Origin: Sordariomycetes sp. S80-01Y
Lineage: Eukaryota; Ascomycota; Sordariomycetes
Direction of reading: 5' to 3'
NCBI GenBank assembly: GCA_037042185.1
Contig: JAXQJY010000031.1
Location: forward strand, 1,674,001 to 1,738,000
Length of the DNA: 64,000 nt
Shown piece by piece: positions 44,589-54,714 of the stretch (position 1 is the first letter of the stretch; each line of letters starts with the position of its first letter). The notes under the pieces are model-generated. The model was not told the origin of the DNA and made no database searches. It worked only from the letters and a program-made list of their open reading frames with translations. Both the position numbers and the translations under genes were made by a program.

Positions 44589-45011
44589 ATGGTTCGCCTT
44601 AACTACCTGATGGCGGTGCTATCCGCCAGCTATGCAGTCAACGCTTATGGAGGCCATCGACCATGCGGCCTCAAGATAGCTCCTTGCCCGAACGACCAAG
44701 AGTGCGTCCCCAACGACGAAAGCTGCACCGATCTAAACCGATGCCTCGGTTACTGCGATTGGAAGAACGAGTACCCAGACTGTGGTGGCTTCCGAGTGGA
44801 GCCGAAGTATTGCGACGAACGGTCCGAGTGTAAAGATGATCCTCGAGAGCCAGAGAGCTGTGGTATGGCCTGCGATGTGCCGGGCATCTGCATCCCGAAG
44901 GACGCAAGCACATGCGATGACGATCACGGCTGCCCTAGTGGACTCTACTGCTACAAAACCGTGGAGTATGACGACTATGGACAGCCTTGCGACGGCTCCA
45001 TTTGTCTCTAG
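44589..45011 (+). CDS. Small secreted cysteine-rich protein (17 cysteines)
   Basis: No family recognised. Single exon, 140 residues. MVRLNYLMAVLSASYAVNAY is a signal peptide. The mature chain of about 120 residues carries 17 cysteines in short loops such as HRPCGLKIAPCPNDQECVP, CLGYCDWKNEYPDCGG, CGMACDVPGIC and CDDDHGCPSGLYCYK. The CPNDQECVP and GCPSGLYC units look like repeated small disulphide knots (EGF/WAP-like spacing), and the protein is acidic. An odd number of cysteines leaves one free or allows a dimer. First of three consecutive secreted-protein genes on this strand. An extracellular effector or wall protein role is inference. Confidence 0.85.
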   Translation: MVRLNYLMAVLSASYAVNAYGGHRPCGLKIAPCPNDQECVPNDESCTDLNRCLGYCDWKNEYPDCGGFRVEPKYCDERSECKDDPREPESCGMACDVPGICIPKDASTCDDDHGCPSGLYCYKTVEYDDYGQPCDGSICL

Positions 45012-46049
45012 ATGGACTTTTAGAATGGGACTTGCGCAATACGGGGTATTGGAAGTTCTGGGGCGCCGGGGGTTTCGGTTGCTTTCTGTCGGCCTCTACA
45101 CTCTAAGACCATGGCGATCGACACATGAGACATTATCACCTTCAGAAATACCATTTATCAATACTTCTTTACGTTATTGCCAGTTAAGGTTCTGTCCTGG
45201 ATATGCTGCTTGCTCTAGTCGTCGTGAGCCCTGACGTTAAGGCCCTGCCCTCCATGCTTATTCAGGGGTTGTCCCGCCCTCTCCCTGTATCGGCAGACGA
45301 TGTCTCAGCATGAGATGTTCATGTCAGCTTTCGGCTCAGCGGAAGCTTCGAAGCCATCTCCAGCCGGTGCAACATTCATCTCGTGTGGCAAACGCATCTA
45401 CAGTACATGAGTTTCCTCACATCACATTCTCCCAAGCCGCAATTGTAGATTAAGTGAGTCTAGAACTCGAACGTGACGTTACAAGCTGCACGCCGATCCA
45501 TCGGATTAAGACGCAATATGATTTCTTCCAAAAAGAACAGCTATCATACGACATCGAATCTCGTCGTCTCAAAGAGGGGGATCCGCTGGGCCGACGGACC
45601 TCTCTGAGCATCGAGGAGACTCGGTCATCATCACACATACCGATGTCGCGGAAAGCTCCCTGCCATCATGTCGAATCGGGCCAAAACAACAGCGGGAGAC
45701 AGGTACCGACACTAAACGACAAACAGATACGGCAATTAAGCCCATCGTATGGTATGGTTGCGGGGCATTCGGAGCTTGCTCGTACAAAACATCCCGATGG
45801 GTTGGTTGTCGCATTTAGCCTGGAAGGGATTCTGGTTAAGTTCCGCCGCCTAAGCTCTTCCAACCAATAACTGCCCAAACTCCGGCTCATTTAGGTAACC
45901 TTCGATACTTCCATCAACAGGAACGGCAAATTGAGTCGAGATGGGGATGAAATATGCAAGTATAAAAAGCTTGAGCTGAGCTGCCTCAAACTACCCAGCA
46001 AGAACAGTCATTCAACAACACATCCTTCTCCTCGTGACCGTTTCTCGCA
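45012..46049. other. Intergenic, promoter of the CE15 gene
   Basis: 1.0 kb. A 138-codon frame at 45454-45870 has no signal, domain or neighbour support and is judged chance. The TATA box at 45961 belongs to the esterase gene. Confidence 0.45.
45961..45967 (+). promoter_or_regulatory. TATA box of the CE15 gene
   Basis: TATAAAA 89 bases upstream of the ATG at 46050. Confidence 0.6.
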
Positions 46050-47222
46050 ATGAAGCCTCTTTCAGCCGCAGTCCTGCTCATCGTTAGCTCAATCACCTCA
46101 GCATCAGCTCAATCATGCCCAGCTTTACCTAGCGGCCTGGGGCCTTCGAGCCAGTATCTGCCCAATCCCTTCGTCTTCCAAAATGGCGACCCAGTCGACT
46201 CGCTCGACGATTGGACCTGTCGCCAACGCGAGATGTCCCATCAACTCCAAACGTACGAGCTCGGAACCCTGCCACCGAAGCCCTCTTCTGTCACCGGGTC
46301 ATGGAGCGGTAACACCCTGACCATCAATGTCAGTGACGGTGGAAAGTCCATCAGCTTCTCGGTCACCATCAACAAGCCCAGCGGCACCAATGTGCCCGCC
46401 ATCATTGCATATGGCTTCGCCAGCATTCCAATTCCGTCCAACGTCGCCACGATCACCTTCGACAACAATGTGATAGCTCAACAAGAAGGCCAGGGATCTC
46501 GCGGCCGTGGCAAGTTCTATGACTTGTACGGCAGCGGACACAGCGCCGGTGCCTTGACAGCCTGGGCATGGGGCGTCGCTCGCATCATCGACGCTCTCGA
46601 GAGCACGCCTGCTGTTGGGGTTGATCCGACCCGCGTGGGCGTGACTGGTTGTTCTCGCAATGGAAAGGGCGCCATGGTCGCTGGTGCTTTAGAGCCACGT
46701 ATTGCATTGACCCTGCCTCAGGAATCGGGTGCTGGTGGTTCCGCGTGTTGGCGTATTGCAAACTGGCAGCAGCAGCAAGGCCAGAACGTTCAAACCGCCC
46801 CTCAAATCGTCCAGGAGAATGTTTGGTTCAGCCCTGCCTTCAACTCGCACGTCAACAACGTGAATAGCCTGCCGTTCGATCATCACATGGTGGCGGGCCT
46901 AGTCGCTCCGCGGGCATTGTACGTGATGGAGAACGCCGACATGGAGTGGCTCGGCTGGACCGCTACCTACGGCTGCATGGGCGCGGCAAGGAAGCAGTGG
47001 GAGGCTTTGGATGCGCTGGACAGCTTTGGTTACAGCCAAGTTGGTGGCAATTCCCACTGCTCGTTCCCAAGCTCCAAGCAAGGCACAGAGCTCACCGCCT
47101 TTATCAACAAATTCCTTCTCAAGACTAGTTCTGGCAATACCGAAATCTTTCGCACTGAGAAGAATCACGGAAGTTTCAATCTGGACACTTGGGCTGGGTG
47201 GAACGTGCCTGATCTTGCGTAG
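46050..47222 (+). CDS. Glucuronoyl methylesterase (CE15), secreted
   Basis: Cleaves ester bonds between lignin alcohols and 4-O-methyl-glucuronic acid side chains of xylan, outside the cell. Single exon, 390 residues, the size of a catalytic domain without a cellulose-binding module. MKPLSAAVLLIVSSITSASA is the signal peptide. The CE15 nucleophile motif GCSRNGKG puts Ser202 in place; Glu225 sits in LPQESGAGG and His336 in GGNSHCSFP. Supporting blocks are CPALPSGLGPSSQYLPNPF, YGSGHSAGALTAWAWGV and LPFDHHMVAGLVAPRALYV. Conserved cysteines fit the three disulphides of this family. Suggests growth on plant cell walls. Lies in a row of secreted-protein genes. Confidence 0.96.
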   Translation: MKPLSAAVLLIVSSITSASAQSCPALPSGLGPSSQYLPNPFVFQNGDPVDSLDDWTCRQREMSHQLQTYELGTLPPKPSSVTGSWSGNTLTINVSDGGKSISFSVTINKPSGTNVPAIIAYGFASIPIPSNVATITFDNNVIAQQEGQGSRGRGKFYDLYGSGHSAGALTAWAWGVARIIDALESTPAVGVDPTRVGVTGCSRNGKGAMVAGALEPRIALTLPQESGAGGSACWRIANWQQQQGQNVQTAPQIVQENVWFSPAFNSHVNNVNSLPFDHHMVAGLVAPRALYVMENADMEWLGWTATYGCMGAARKQWEALDALDSFGYSQVGGNSHCSFPSSKQGTELTAFINKFLLKTSSGNTEIFRTEKNHGSFNLDTWAGWNVPDLA

Positions 47223-47870
47223 TCTGCCATGGTGGGAAGCCAGATAGGCCGAGGGAATAGGGACAATCCGAGTGAGGTGTACGTCGAAGCTTGGGTACGG
47301 TCCCTAGTTCCAAATACATCGATGTATATGCATTCACTCTCGGTAAACCTTCATCTCAATTTAATCGTCGAGAAAAGTAAGAGCTTTGGGATCCGTCCCT
47401 TCCACAGTCATGATGTCTGTTGATAGCTGAAACCACCTTTGGTGCGCCAAGAACGTTTTATCCACGTCTCCAGTGCCCAGGTTGCCACAATACCACTTTT
47501 ACTATCACTTAAGGGTAGAAATCCCAGTGGTTTAGTTTCAATCGATGAGCGAGGGAATTGTTGGAGACTTGCGTCGGCGAAGGCTGGTATTTATATGAGC
47601 CTAGGCCCGCGGGCTTGGTTGGATAGCTCATGTCGGACTTATAAGAAAGGAATTGAGTTGACTTTCACCTTCCGTTTTTGCTATCCTTGAGAACAGAGGC
47701 ACGGACTTAAGGGATCCGGTGCAAATGCCGGCTACGTCATTTAGTGATTTGTGTCTCAAGCGTCTCGTTAGCGCGTAGCGATCGCCCACATCAATGCCGC
47801 TACACCGCTTGGACGAACTCTCGCCCTTCGACCACCCCAGTTTCAAAGCAAATTCAATCACCGACTGACC
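47223..47870. other. Intergenic region
   Basis: 648 bases between the CE15 gene and the hydrophobin-like gene. No gene or clear TATA box seen close to the next start. Confidence 0.45.
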
Positions 47871-48432
47871 ATGCGGCCATCTTTGAGGCTTTGCGCTGTT
47901 GCAGCTACAGTGATGCTGTTACCTGAAGTGTCGGCAGCTGATGGTTTCCTCTGCCCTGTCCCAGTTATCCCAGCAGACCTTGGTCCGTCAAATGCTTGCT
48001 GCAGTAAGCTGATAGAGCTTCCTCTGACGGAACTACTAAATCCTGTTGATGGAGCTGTGTACTGGGGCGTCAATTGTGAGTCTTGGCTGGATTCTACCCC
48101 TGTGTCTTGCAACCCACCTGGCACGTCGATGCAGCGCATATCTACTTCTCATCCGATGCCACCGCTATTCGGTCTTCAGAAAGGCACTGACAAATAGCAA
48201 ATAGGTACCAAGGCGGCTGTGAAGGAGAATGTTGGTGATGGAAGCGACCAGGCCGTCACCTTTCCTTGCGAAGCAGACTTCTCTAATGCTTGCTGTGATC
48301 CAGTGGGTCTCCCAGATTCCGTTCAATGGACAGTATACTATATCTTCTGAGCTCCGAACTGACCATTATTCTTTCTAGACTGTGAGGAAATTCTTCGGTT
48401 CTGGTCCCTGCACGTTGCCCGAAAGCAATTGA
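47871..48432 (+). CDS. Hydrophobin-like secreted eight-cysteine protein
   Basis: Three exons, 47871-48075, 48205-48332 and 48379-48432, give 128 residues. Splicing is phase-perfect: AAT T/GT ACC, and TGG ACA/ACT GTG with a CTGAC branch point in a 46-nt intron. The N-terminus MRPSLRLCAVAATVMLLPEV is a signal peptide. The mature chain has exactly the hydrophobin order C-CC-C-C-CC-C: FLCPV, NACCSK, VNCTK, FPCEA, NACCDP and GPCTL. Spacings are 14, 24, 20, 7 and 21, which fit neither class I nor class II cleanly (the first gap is long). It may be an intermediate-class hydrophobin or a distinct family with the same cysteine order. Surface-active wall protein by inference. Confidence 0.72.
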
Positions 48433-48548
48433 TATCTACATAGCGCTCGAAATTGGGGTTACAGTCACGCAATGAACTGGATTTGTCGTTCTTCATCTGA
48501 AGTGCCTCGCTAAGTACAATCTACACATTGCGCTCACAATATGAACGT

Positions 48549-49825
48549 TTAGTTGCTGTCGGATACCCTCTTCATCCAATCCTTGATGCGCTCAAAGTAC
48601 TCCCATGTCTCTTTGATGTGGGTGAACGTGTAGAAACCATGTCCAAGGCCTTTTATAACAACAAGCTGTGCATCGTTGCCATATTCCTGCAGCTTTCCGG
48701 CGTAGGCGATGCCTTCGTCTCGCAGCGGATCACGGCCGGCTATGTGCAGCACTAGATCTCATTAGTGTCTCGTGGAGACATGACTTAATGCATGGATTCT
48801 TACGAGCTGGTGGTAAGTTCGACAGATCAGTCGAAACCAAAGGCGAGTGCAGGGGATTAGCCTCAGGTTCCCCCATTCCGGTGTAGTAATCCCAAGCCGA
48901 TTCCATCTCACCCGAAGTGAGCATAGGATAATCGTTGTTCTGAATGTAACTCAGAAGCTCGTACTTGTCGCCCAAGTTCTTGAATAACTTGGGATGGCAC
49001 AAGGGAGGAATGGCTAGATGTTGGCCAATGATGCCCGTCAAGCCAGTGTCTCGCGCCAGCATGCAAAGAGCAGCAGCCTTTACCAATCAGTCAAGCAGCA
49101 CCAGGGGTTGACTTAACTACTCACCAGATTGCCACCTGCACTGCAGCCTGTTAGGATGATCTTCTGCGGATTGATGCCCAAAGTATCGTGGTTTGCTTGG
49201 CACCACTTCAAGATGTCAAAACAGTCATGAAGCGGAATTGGGAATGGGTACTCAGGAGCCCTAGAGCCGTCAGATATATCCATGTGGAAGCTGGGAAGAA
49301 CATTCACATTCGGTATTCAACGCTCACAAGAACGTAATTTTCCATCCCGGCTAGAACTCTGTTCTCAGCCTCCTCGGTCTCATGCTTGCCGATTGTCCAA
49401 CCCCCTCCGTGCATGCGGAAGATTAAGGTGGCATCCCCTTTTCCGCCGTTTTTCTTCGAAGCGTAGGCCTTCAGCTCAACTTCATGCCCGTCTCTTACCG
49501 GAGCCTTGACGTATGAAATGTCTAAGTCCACCCCTGGCTTCGGACAACGCTCCGGGACATCAAAGTCAAACGAAGCAATGGCTTTCTTAAACTCGGCGAG
49601 GCCCGCGCGCTTGGCGAATTCTTTGAAGCCAATTAAGCTTTGCTGTGAAGCCTTCTCGGCGTCGTCAAGGGCAGGATAGGGGTCGCGGAATGTCCAGTGG
49701 CCATTCTTAGGTCCGGGAATGAAGTTTGGGTCGAAGGGGATGTATTCTGAGGCTACCTTAAACGGAACATCTTGTTGAGAGGCTAACGGCTTATTGCTAT
49801 CAGCCTGCGTAACTCGCTGAGCCAT
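48549..49825 (-). CDS. Alpha/beta hydrolase, hormone-sensitive-lipase type esterase
   Basis: Serine esterase of the HSL (bH) family. Four exons, 49825-49308, 49260-49125, 49077-48804 and 48751-48549, give 376 residues. The oxyanion motif HGGGW starts at residue 139, followed by SVEYRMAPEYPFP, where the first splice falls. The nucleophile is Ser213 in GCSAGGNL, the acid is in AGRDPLRDEG and the histidine in GLGHGFYTF. No signal peptide, so probably intracellular. All three introns are 47-53 nt and keep the frame. In fungi this group often detoxifies esters or lactones or acts in secondary metabolism. It shares strand with the DOPA dioxygenase 0.9 kb away, which may or may not be functional linkage. 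Confidence 0.92.
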
Positions 49826-50691
49826 CGTGTGAAATGTATCTGCTCGAGGTATTGCTTGAGAAGGCGAGTTTAACTAATTGGCACATAGATAAATAGTCAA
49901 AAGGACTTAGTGCTTTTAGATCAAGTGACCATGCTCTTGATCTATTCAAATCGAGCTGTTTGTGTCCGGTGGTCATTTTGCCCGGCATGAAGACAGCATG
50001 TTGTCCACCAATGATTGTCTGCCAAGAAGTTGAGCAAAAGTGAATCATCACCAACCATTTTGATCGTGGCTTAGACCTCATCCAATCTGTAACAGTTGTA
50101 GGCGGACTTTGTCAATCTGGAAACAAAAGTCATCATTGCGGATCTTTCTCCCCGTAATTATGAGTGATGTTGACGCCAACTGAAGACTCCGCTACCATAC
50201 GTGCATGAGACGATTGAATCTTGCATTAGCTGAGCCATGGTTAGCTCATTGCGGCCAGCCGTTTTTTTATTCAAAATCTACTGAAAAGAGTCATAGGCGA
50301 TCTGAACCAGCATCATTGCAACCCAAGTCCGGGGACATCTCTCGGGGATTCCCGACGCCATCGACGGACATCGCCCTCACCTGAAAGCTGTGTGTCCTCA
50401 CAAGAGGTATTGAGAAGACCTGATGCTCAAATATATAGCCGATGACACCCACATCGCATAATTCATTCTGCTGGAGCCCTGGACAAGTCTGACGAGCTGA
50501 GTGCTTCCGCGCAACGCAGAATATCGCATCAAGCTCGGCAAGCTCTCAATATGGAAAGTCTAGCACCGTGGGCTTAAGCCACGACAACTTAGCTCAACAT
50601 TGAACATAGGGAACTAGCTACAGCATAGAGCGAATCTTGCCAGACACTGAGAGTTGCTGAGTCCTGATCCCTTCCTTCGCTGTCCCGAAGT
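49826..50691. other. Intergenic, promoter of the esterase gene
   Basis: 866 bases, more AT-rich than its surroundings, containing the promoter of the esterase and the 3' region of the dioxygenase gene. No supported gene. Confidence 0.45.
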
Positions 50692-51400
50692 TTACTTACC
50701 CTGTTCATTTGAATGAGCAGCCTCGATTTCCTTGTAGAAAATGCTGAGATCCAGTGGGATCTTCTCACCCATCCAGAGAGCCCGTTCTGTGTGATCTTTG
50801 AGCTCAGTCATTGCCTCAGAAACGCCAGGCTCAATGGTATTGGGATGGACAAGAACAGACAAGTCACCGCGCCACATGGCAAGCCACGGTACGAATGCTC
50901 CGAATTCTGCAGGATTCATAAGGTTCACCTCAAACATAGCCACGGGGTGAGGTCCAATTGGCCTGTCCCAGAACCGGTAGATCCTGAGTTCAGGGACTGG
51001 AGGTCTTGTCAGCACCACTGCTGCGGTTTGCGCATCTTTGGGAATCCGCTGTAAGTGTACTTACATTCCCGCCTGATCCTCTCCCATAGTGCCTTCGCAA
51101 ACTGCATCTGCTTCTCGTTGTTCTGGAAATAGTAGACATGTACGTCGCTTTGTCGTGTGTGAGCTTTTCGTACGCATATGCGTATGTGGTGGGTTGAGAA
51201 ACTCACAATCCTCCCCTGCGGTCTCTCCTGAGTGGATCTGGAAACTCATCGTACGCTTTGCTCAGCGAGTCGCTTGCTGGGTTTCTGAAGCTCTTGCCAT
51301 CATCATTTCTCTCGTCTGATAGTGGCGGCGCATTCTCGTAGCCTGCCAATGGCCAAGGATGCTTGGCTGAGGCTTTGTCATAAGAAGATTGAGCGGCCAT
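50692..51400 (-). CDS. DOPA 4,5-dioxygenase family protein
   Basis: Extradiol ring-cleaving dioxygenase family; opens L-DOPA or a related catechol. Three exons, 51400-51207, 51147-51065 and 50996-50692, give 193 residues. The second acceptor is CCTCCAG after branch point GCTGAC, producing RREFPELRIYRFWDRPIGPH, the family core. Metal or active-site histidine candidates are His68 (FDVHVYYF), His109 (GPHPVAMFEV), His143 (RGDLSVLVHPNT) and His161 (KDHTERALWMG). The first 55 residues are a variable leader with no signal peptide. Transcribed away from a tyrosinase gene 530 bases upstream, which would supply DOPA. A function on other catechols cannot be excluded. The C-terminal GGTAAGT could be a donor for a further exon. 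Confidence 0.9.
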
Positions 51401-51930
51401 GGCTGATGAAGAAAGTATTGATGGGCGTTGTCGAAGATGCCTCAATCACCAGAGGAGGATGGAAGATGACAAAACCTCCCCCACTTGTGTTCTCGGCATA
51501 TCTTGAAAGTGCTACGCTTAAGCGTCGCCGAACATGCCGCAGACCCCACTGCGCTAGGCCGGCCGAATGCGACGCCAGCGGTCCCTGCCTCCTCATTCCC
51601 TGAGGCCTATGGGCCAAAGAGACTTGTGTTGCAAAACATGGACACACCATTGGCTGAGATGGCAACATCTTGCCTCTTTGTGACGAAGCTGCATTCGAGA
51701 GCCTGCTGTAGCCCGAATCCAGCTCCACGACGATGATGAAGTCAAACCCAAAGGAGATAGATTTCCCAGACCTGCAGGATAGGGTTTCGATTAGCGCAGC
51801 TGAACAAAAATCTACACCACAGGTAGAGAAAAATATAAAAAGTTGACAGCCTTGGTGATCCTAGTTACCTTGTGACTACTGCACGGCAGCTATAGCTTTG
51901 GCATACTATACTGCTCACCCTTCCTTGAGC
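51401..51930. promoter_or_regulatory. Bidirectional promoter (DOPA dioxygenase / tyrosinase)
   Basis: 530 bases separate the two divergent start codons. A TATA box faces the tyrosinase at 51834; no obvious one faces the dioxygenase. The arrangement would allow joint control. Confidence 0.55.
51834..51840 (+). promoter_or_regulatory. TATA box of the tyrosinase gene
   Basis: TATAAAA 97 bases upstream of the ATG at 51931. Confidence 0.6.
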
Positions 51931-54517
51931 ATGGGGGACACTACGTATGGTATTAGAGGTCTTCCTCGGCCTCCCGGCGTGGCAAACAAGACCAAGATAA
52001 TACCGTTCGCCCCCGGGTTGCCTCTGCGTCACAACATTGTGACACTGGCGGAGTCGAACGACACCCATGAAAGGAAGCAATGGACGCTTTTTATCTTGGC
52101 TCTTGAGAGGTTCAAAGCGAAATCGATCGATGACAAGCTATCATATTTCAGAGTCGCGGGCCTCGTAAGTCACCTCGGGGGAGATGGATATTATAGTGTG
52201 CTGAATCATCCACAGCATGGGTCTCCGGGACAACCTTGGGACAATGCACCAGCTCCTACGTATGAGCCTGACGACAACAGTGGAAACTCGTTTGGGGGAT
52301 ACTGCAATCACAATAGACTGAACTTTCCCACTTGGCATCGCCCTTACTTGCTTTTGTTCGAGGTGCGTCTTGATTTCTCCATGCTAGCTTAAATTTTGCA
52401 GGTTTGATGACACCAGAGACAGCAATGTGTGTGGGAGAACATGAAGGCTATCATCGACCTCTGGGTATCCGACCATGACCTTCCACCCTCGGAGGCCCAC
52501 TTGTGGCATGAAGAGGCAGACCAATGGCGCATGCCCTACTGGGACTGGGCTAGACAGCAAGCTTCCGACGAGGACATTGTCTACCCTGAAGTGCTAACGA
52601 CGAATCGTGTGCAAATACATCCACCGGAGATTCTAAGGCACCTCTACCCCACTGATGGGTGCTATGATAATCCATTACTACGCTTCGAAAGCCCCGAGAA
52701 GGACCTTTCCGGGGCTTCTCGGCCATTTGGCGATATGCCAGCGGGTAAAGATCAGTGGAATATTACTGATAGCCCACCCACGCATTCTGAGGCCTTGCCT
52801 CAACCTGATGAAAAGGATTCGCAGTGGTTACCGGTACGTACATCCTGTTGTGTGCTGAGCGAAACGCTGAGGACCCTCTAGTGGAGCCGCACGTCCGCCA
52901 CGAGCAGATACGGGATCAAGTTGAACCCAGAGACGAATGATTTCACCGGTCTCAGAGGTATAAATGATTCTCGGAAAGCTCAAGATAGGCTATGTTCCCT
53001 TGCAAAGGACGACCTCTGGTACGAGCCTCGGAAAGACGAGCAGGTCAGTGAGACTAGAGAGCCAAGCAACCAAGCTGAAAGCGGTTCAAGGCCATGGTGG
53101 AATCCAGGCTCTCTTTCAGATGCTGTCAACCGTATGCTTTCTCCGGGATACTCCTCAACCTGGGCGCAATTTGCGTCGACGAAGTGGTACGGGGAGAGAA
53201 AGTCTGATGACGGAGTTGGGTATCTCTCGTTGGAGTACATCCACAACAATGTTCATGTTGGTCCAAGCTCCCTTTATCCTGCCACTAAACCATGGCTAAA
53301 AGTTTCATCTCAAACAGAACATTGCAGGAGGTACTTCGTGGGCTGACGGGGTCGGCCATCTCAGCGATGTTCCGGTCGCGGCGTTTGATCCCCTCTTCTG
53401 GCTTCACCACTGGTAAGTTCTGTGGCGATTTCTGATTGCTCTTGGGTTCTATGGGCGCCAACATCTAACATGCTCAAGCCAAGTTGATCGTCTTCTAGCC
53501 ATGTGGCAATGTCTCAATTGGGATGTGTGGTTCGACACTAGCCCAGAAACCGACAATGGCGATGGTCCTACCACCCCTCTGCAGCCGTTTCACACCAAAG
53601 ACGGCGGCGATCCGAACTCGGACGTTTGGACCGCCGAGCAGTGTCGAGATTGGACGCACCTCAACTACCAATACGACGATATATGGTTCGTGGCCCAGCG
53701 TTTCGCTGGGCTCGACGGGACCCTCGACGAAACCGCGTTCAAGAATGCTCTACAAGACCATATCAACCTCACATATCCAGGAACCGGTCAGATGATCACC
53801 TCAAATTTATCCAGCAGTATCTCGGAAGACGTTTCGTGTTCAGGCGATGCACTGTCGAGTCTTCCGGCTACCATCGGATGGCGCGACTATGTCATCAACG
53901 TTGTCTACGATCGATACTCGCTCCAGGGAATATCCTACACCATTGAGTTCTACCTAGGTCACCAAACCTCAACATCAGAATCTCCCCAAATGGACCCTGA
54001 TCTAGTCGGCAAAGTCTACACATTTAGCGGCGGAGAACGCAGTGCGTCCGCCGCGTGCGGCAACTGCAAGAAGCAAACTGAGATGGGCGTCCTGTCGTGT
54101 GCTCAAGTCCCGCTGACGATCCCGCTTCATCAACACGTCATAGAGAAGTACCCGGAGCTTGCCTTGGAGGGTATATCAGATGCGGTTGTGGAGCAGTACC
54201 TGATGGACCACCTGCATTGGCGTTTTGTTCAAATCGGGGGCAGCATTGTTGGGTCGGAGAAGTTCCCAAAAACTCGCATAAAAGTACTGCGCGGCGTTGG
54301 AAAGATTCGCAATATGGGTTTAAATGATCACGGCAGAAGCGGAAGCTCGAGCGATTGGAGTTTACTCAGCGGCGACTCGATGGCTTCCTACGAAGGCTAC
54401 ACGCCTCTGCCGGTTGTTACAGATGGAAAGCCATGGGGGTTGAGAGACAAGTGGCACTCACTCAAAAGACGTCGAAGAAGTCGGTATCAAGATGTTGCGA
54501 GACTAGCTCGCCTATGA
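51931..54517 (+). CDS. Tyrosinase (type-3 copper polyphenol oxidase)
   Basis: Hydroxylates monophenols such as tyrosine to o-diphenols (DOPA) and oxidises these to quinones. Six exons: 51931-52164, 52216-52362, 52423-52833, 52882-53256, 53318-53412 and 53479-54517, giving 766 residues. CuA: His79 (VAGLHG), His110 and His119 in GYCNHNRLNFPTWHRPYLLL; Cys108-x-His110 matches the thioether Cys-His bridge. CuB: His385 and His389 (EYIHNNVHNIAGG) and the histidine pair in DPLFWLHHCQVDR. A C-terminal domain follows, with the strand ISYTIEFYLG typical of the tyrosinase C-domain that keeps the enzyme latent. There is no signal peptide, so it is intracellular. Head to head with a DOPA dioxygenase gene. 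Confidence 0.94.
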
Positions 54518-54714
54518 GTAGAGTCCACACGTTTGGTCGCCTAATTCATACAGCCAATCTACGTTCGCCACACCCGTCCATCGTCAAGGGGTTGAAGCCT
54601 CCAAGTAGCTTCGCTTCCAGTGTCCAAAATCAAAGATCACTGTACCTCATGATCTCCCGATGCCACGCGACCAAGAAACACTGGCCTCAATGGAGCCTCA
54701 TCTTCCGAGCAATA

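Noticed and set aside
45454-45870. 138-codon + strand frame before CE15
   Set aside because: No signal peptide, domain or splice support; upstream promoter region of CE15.
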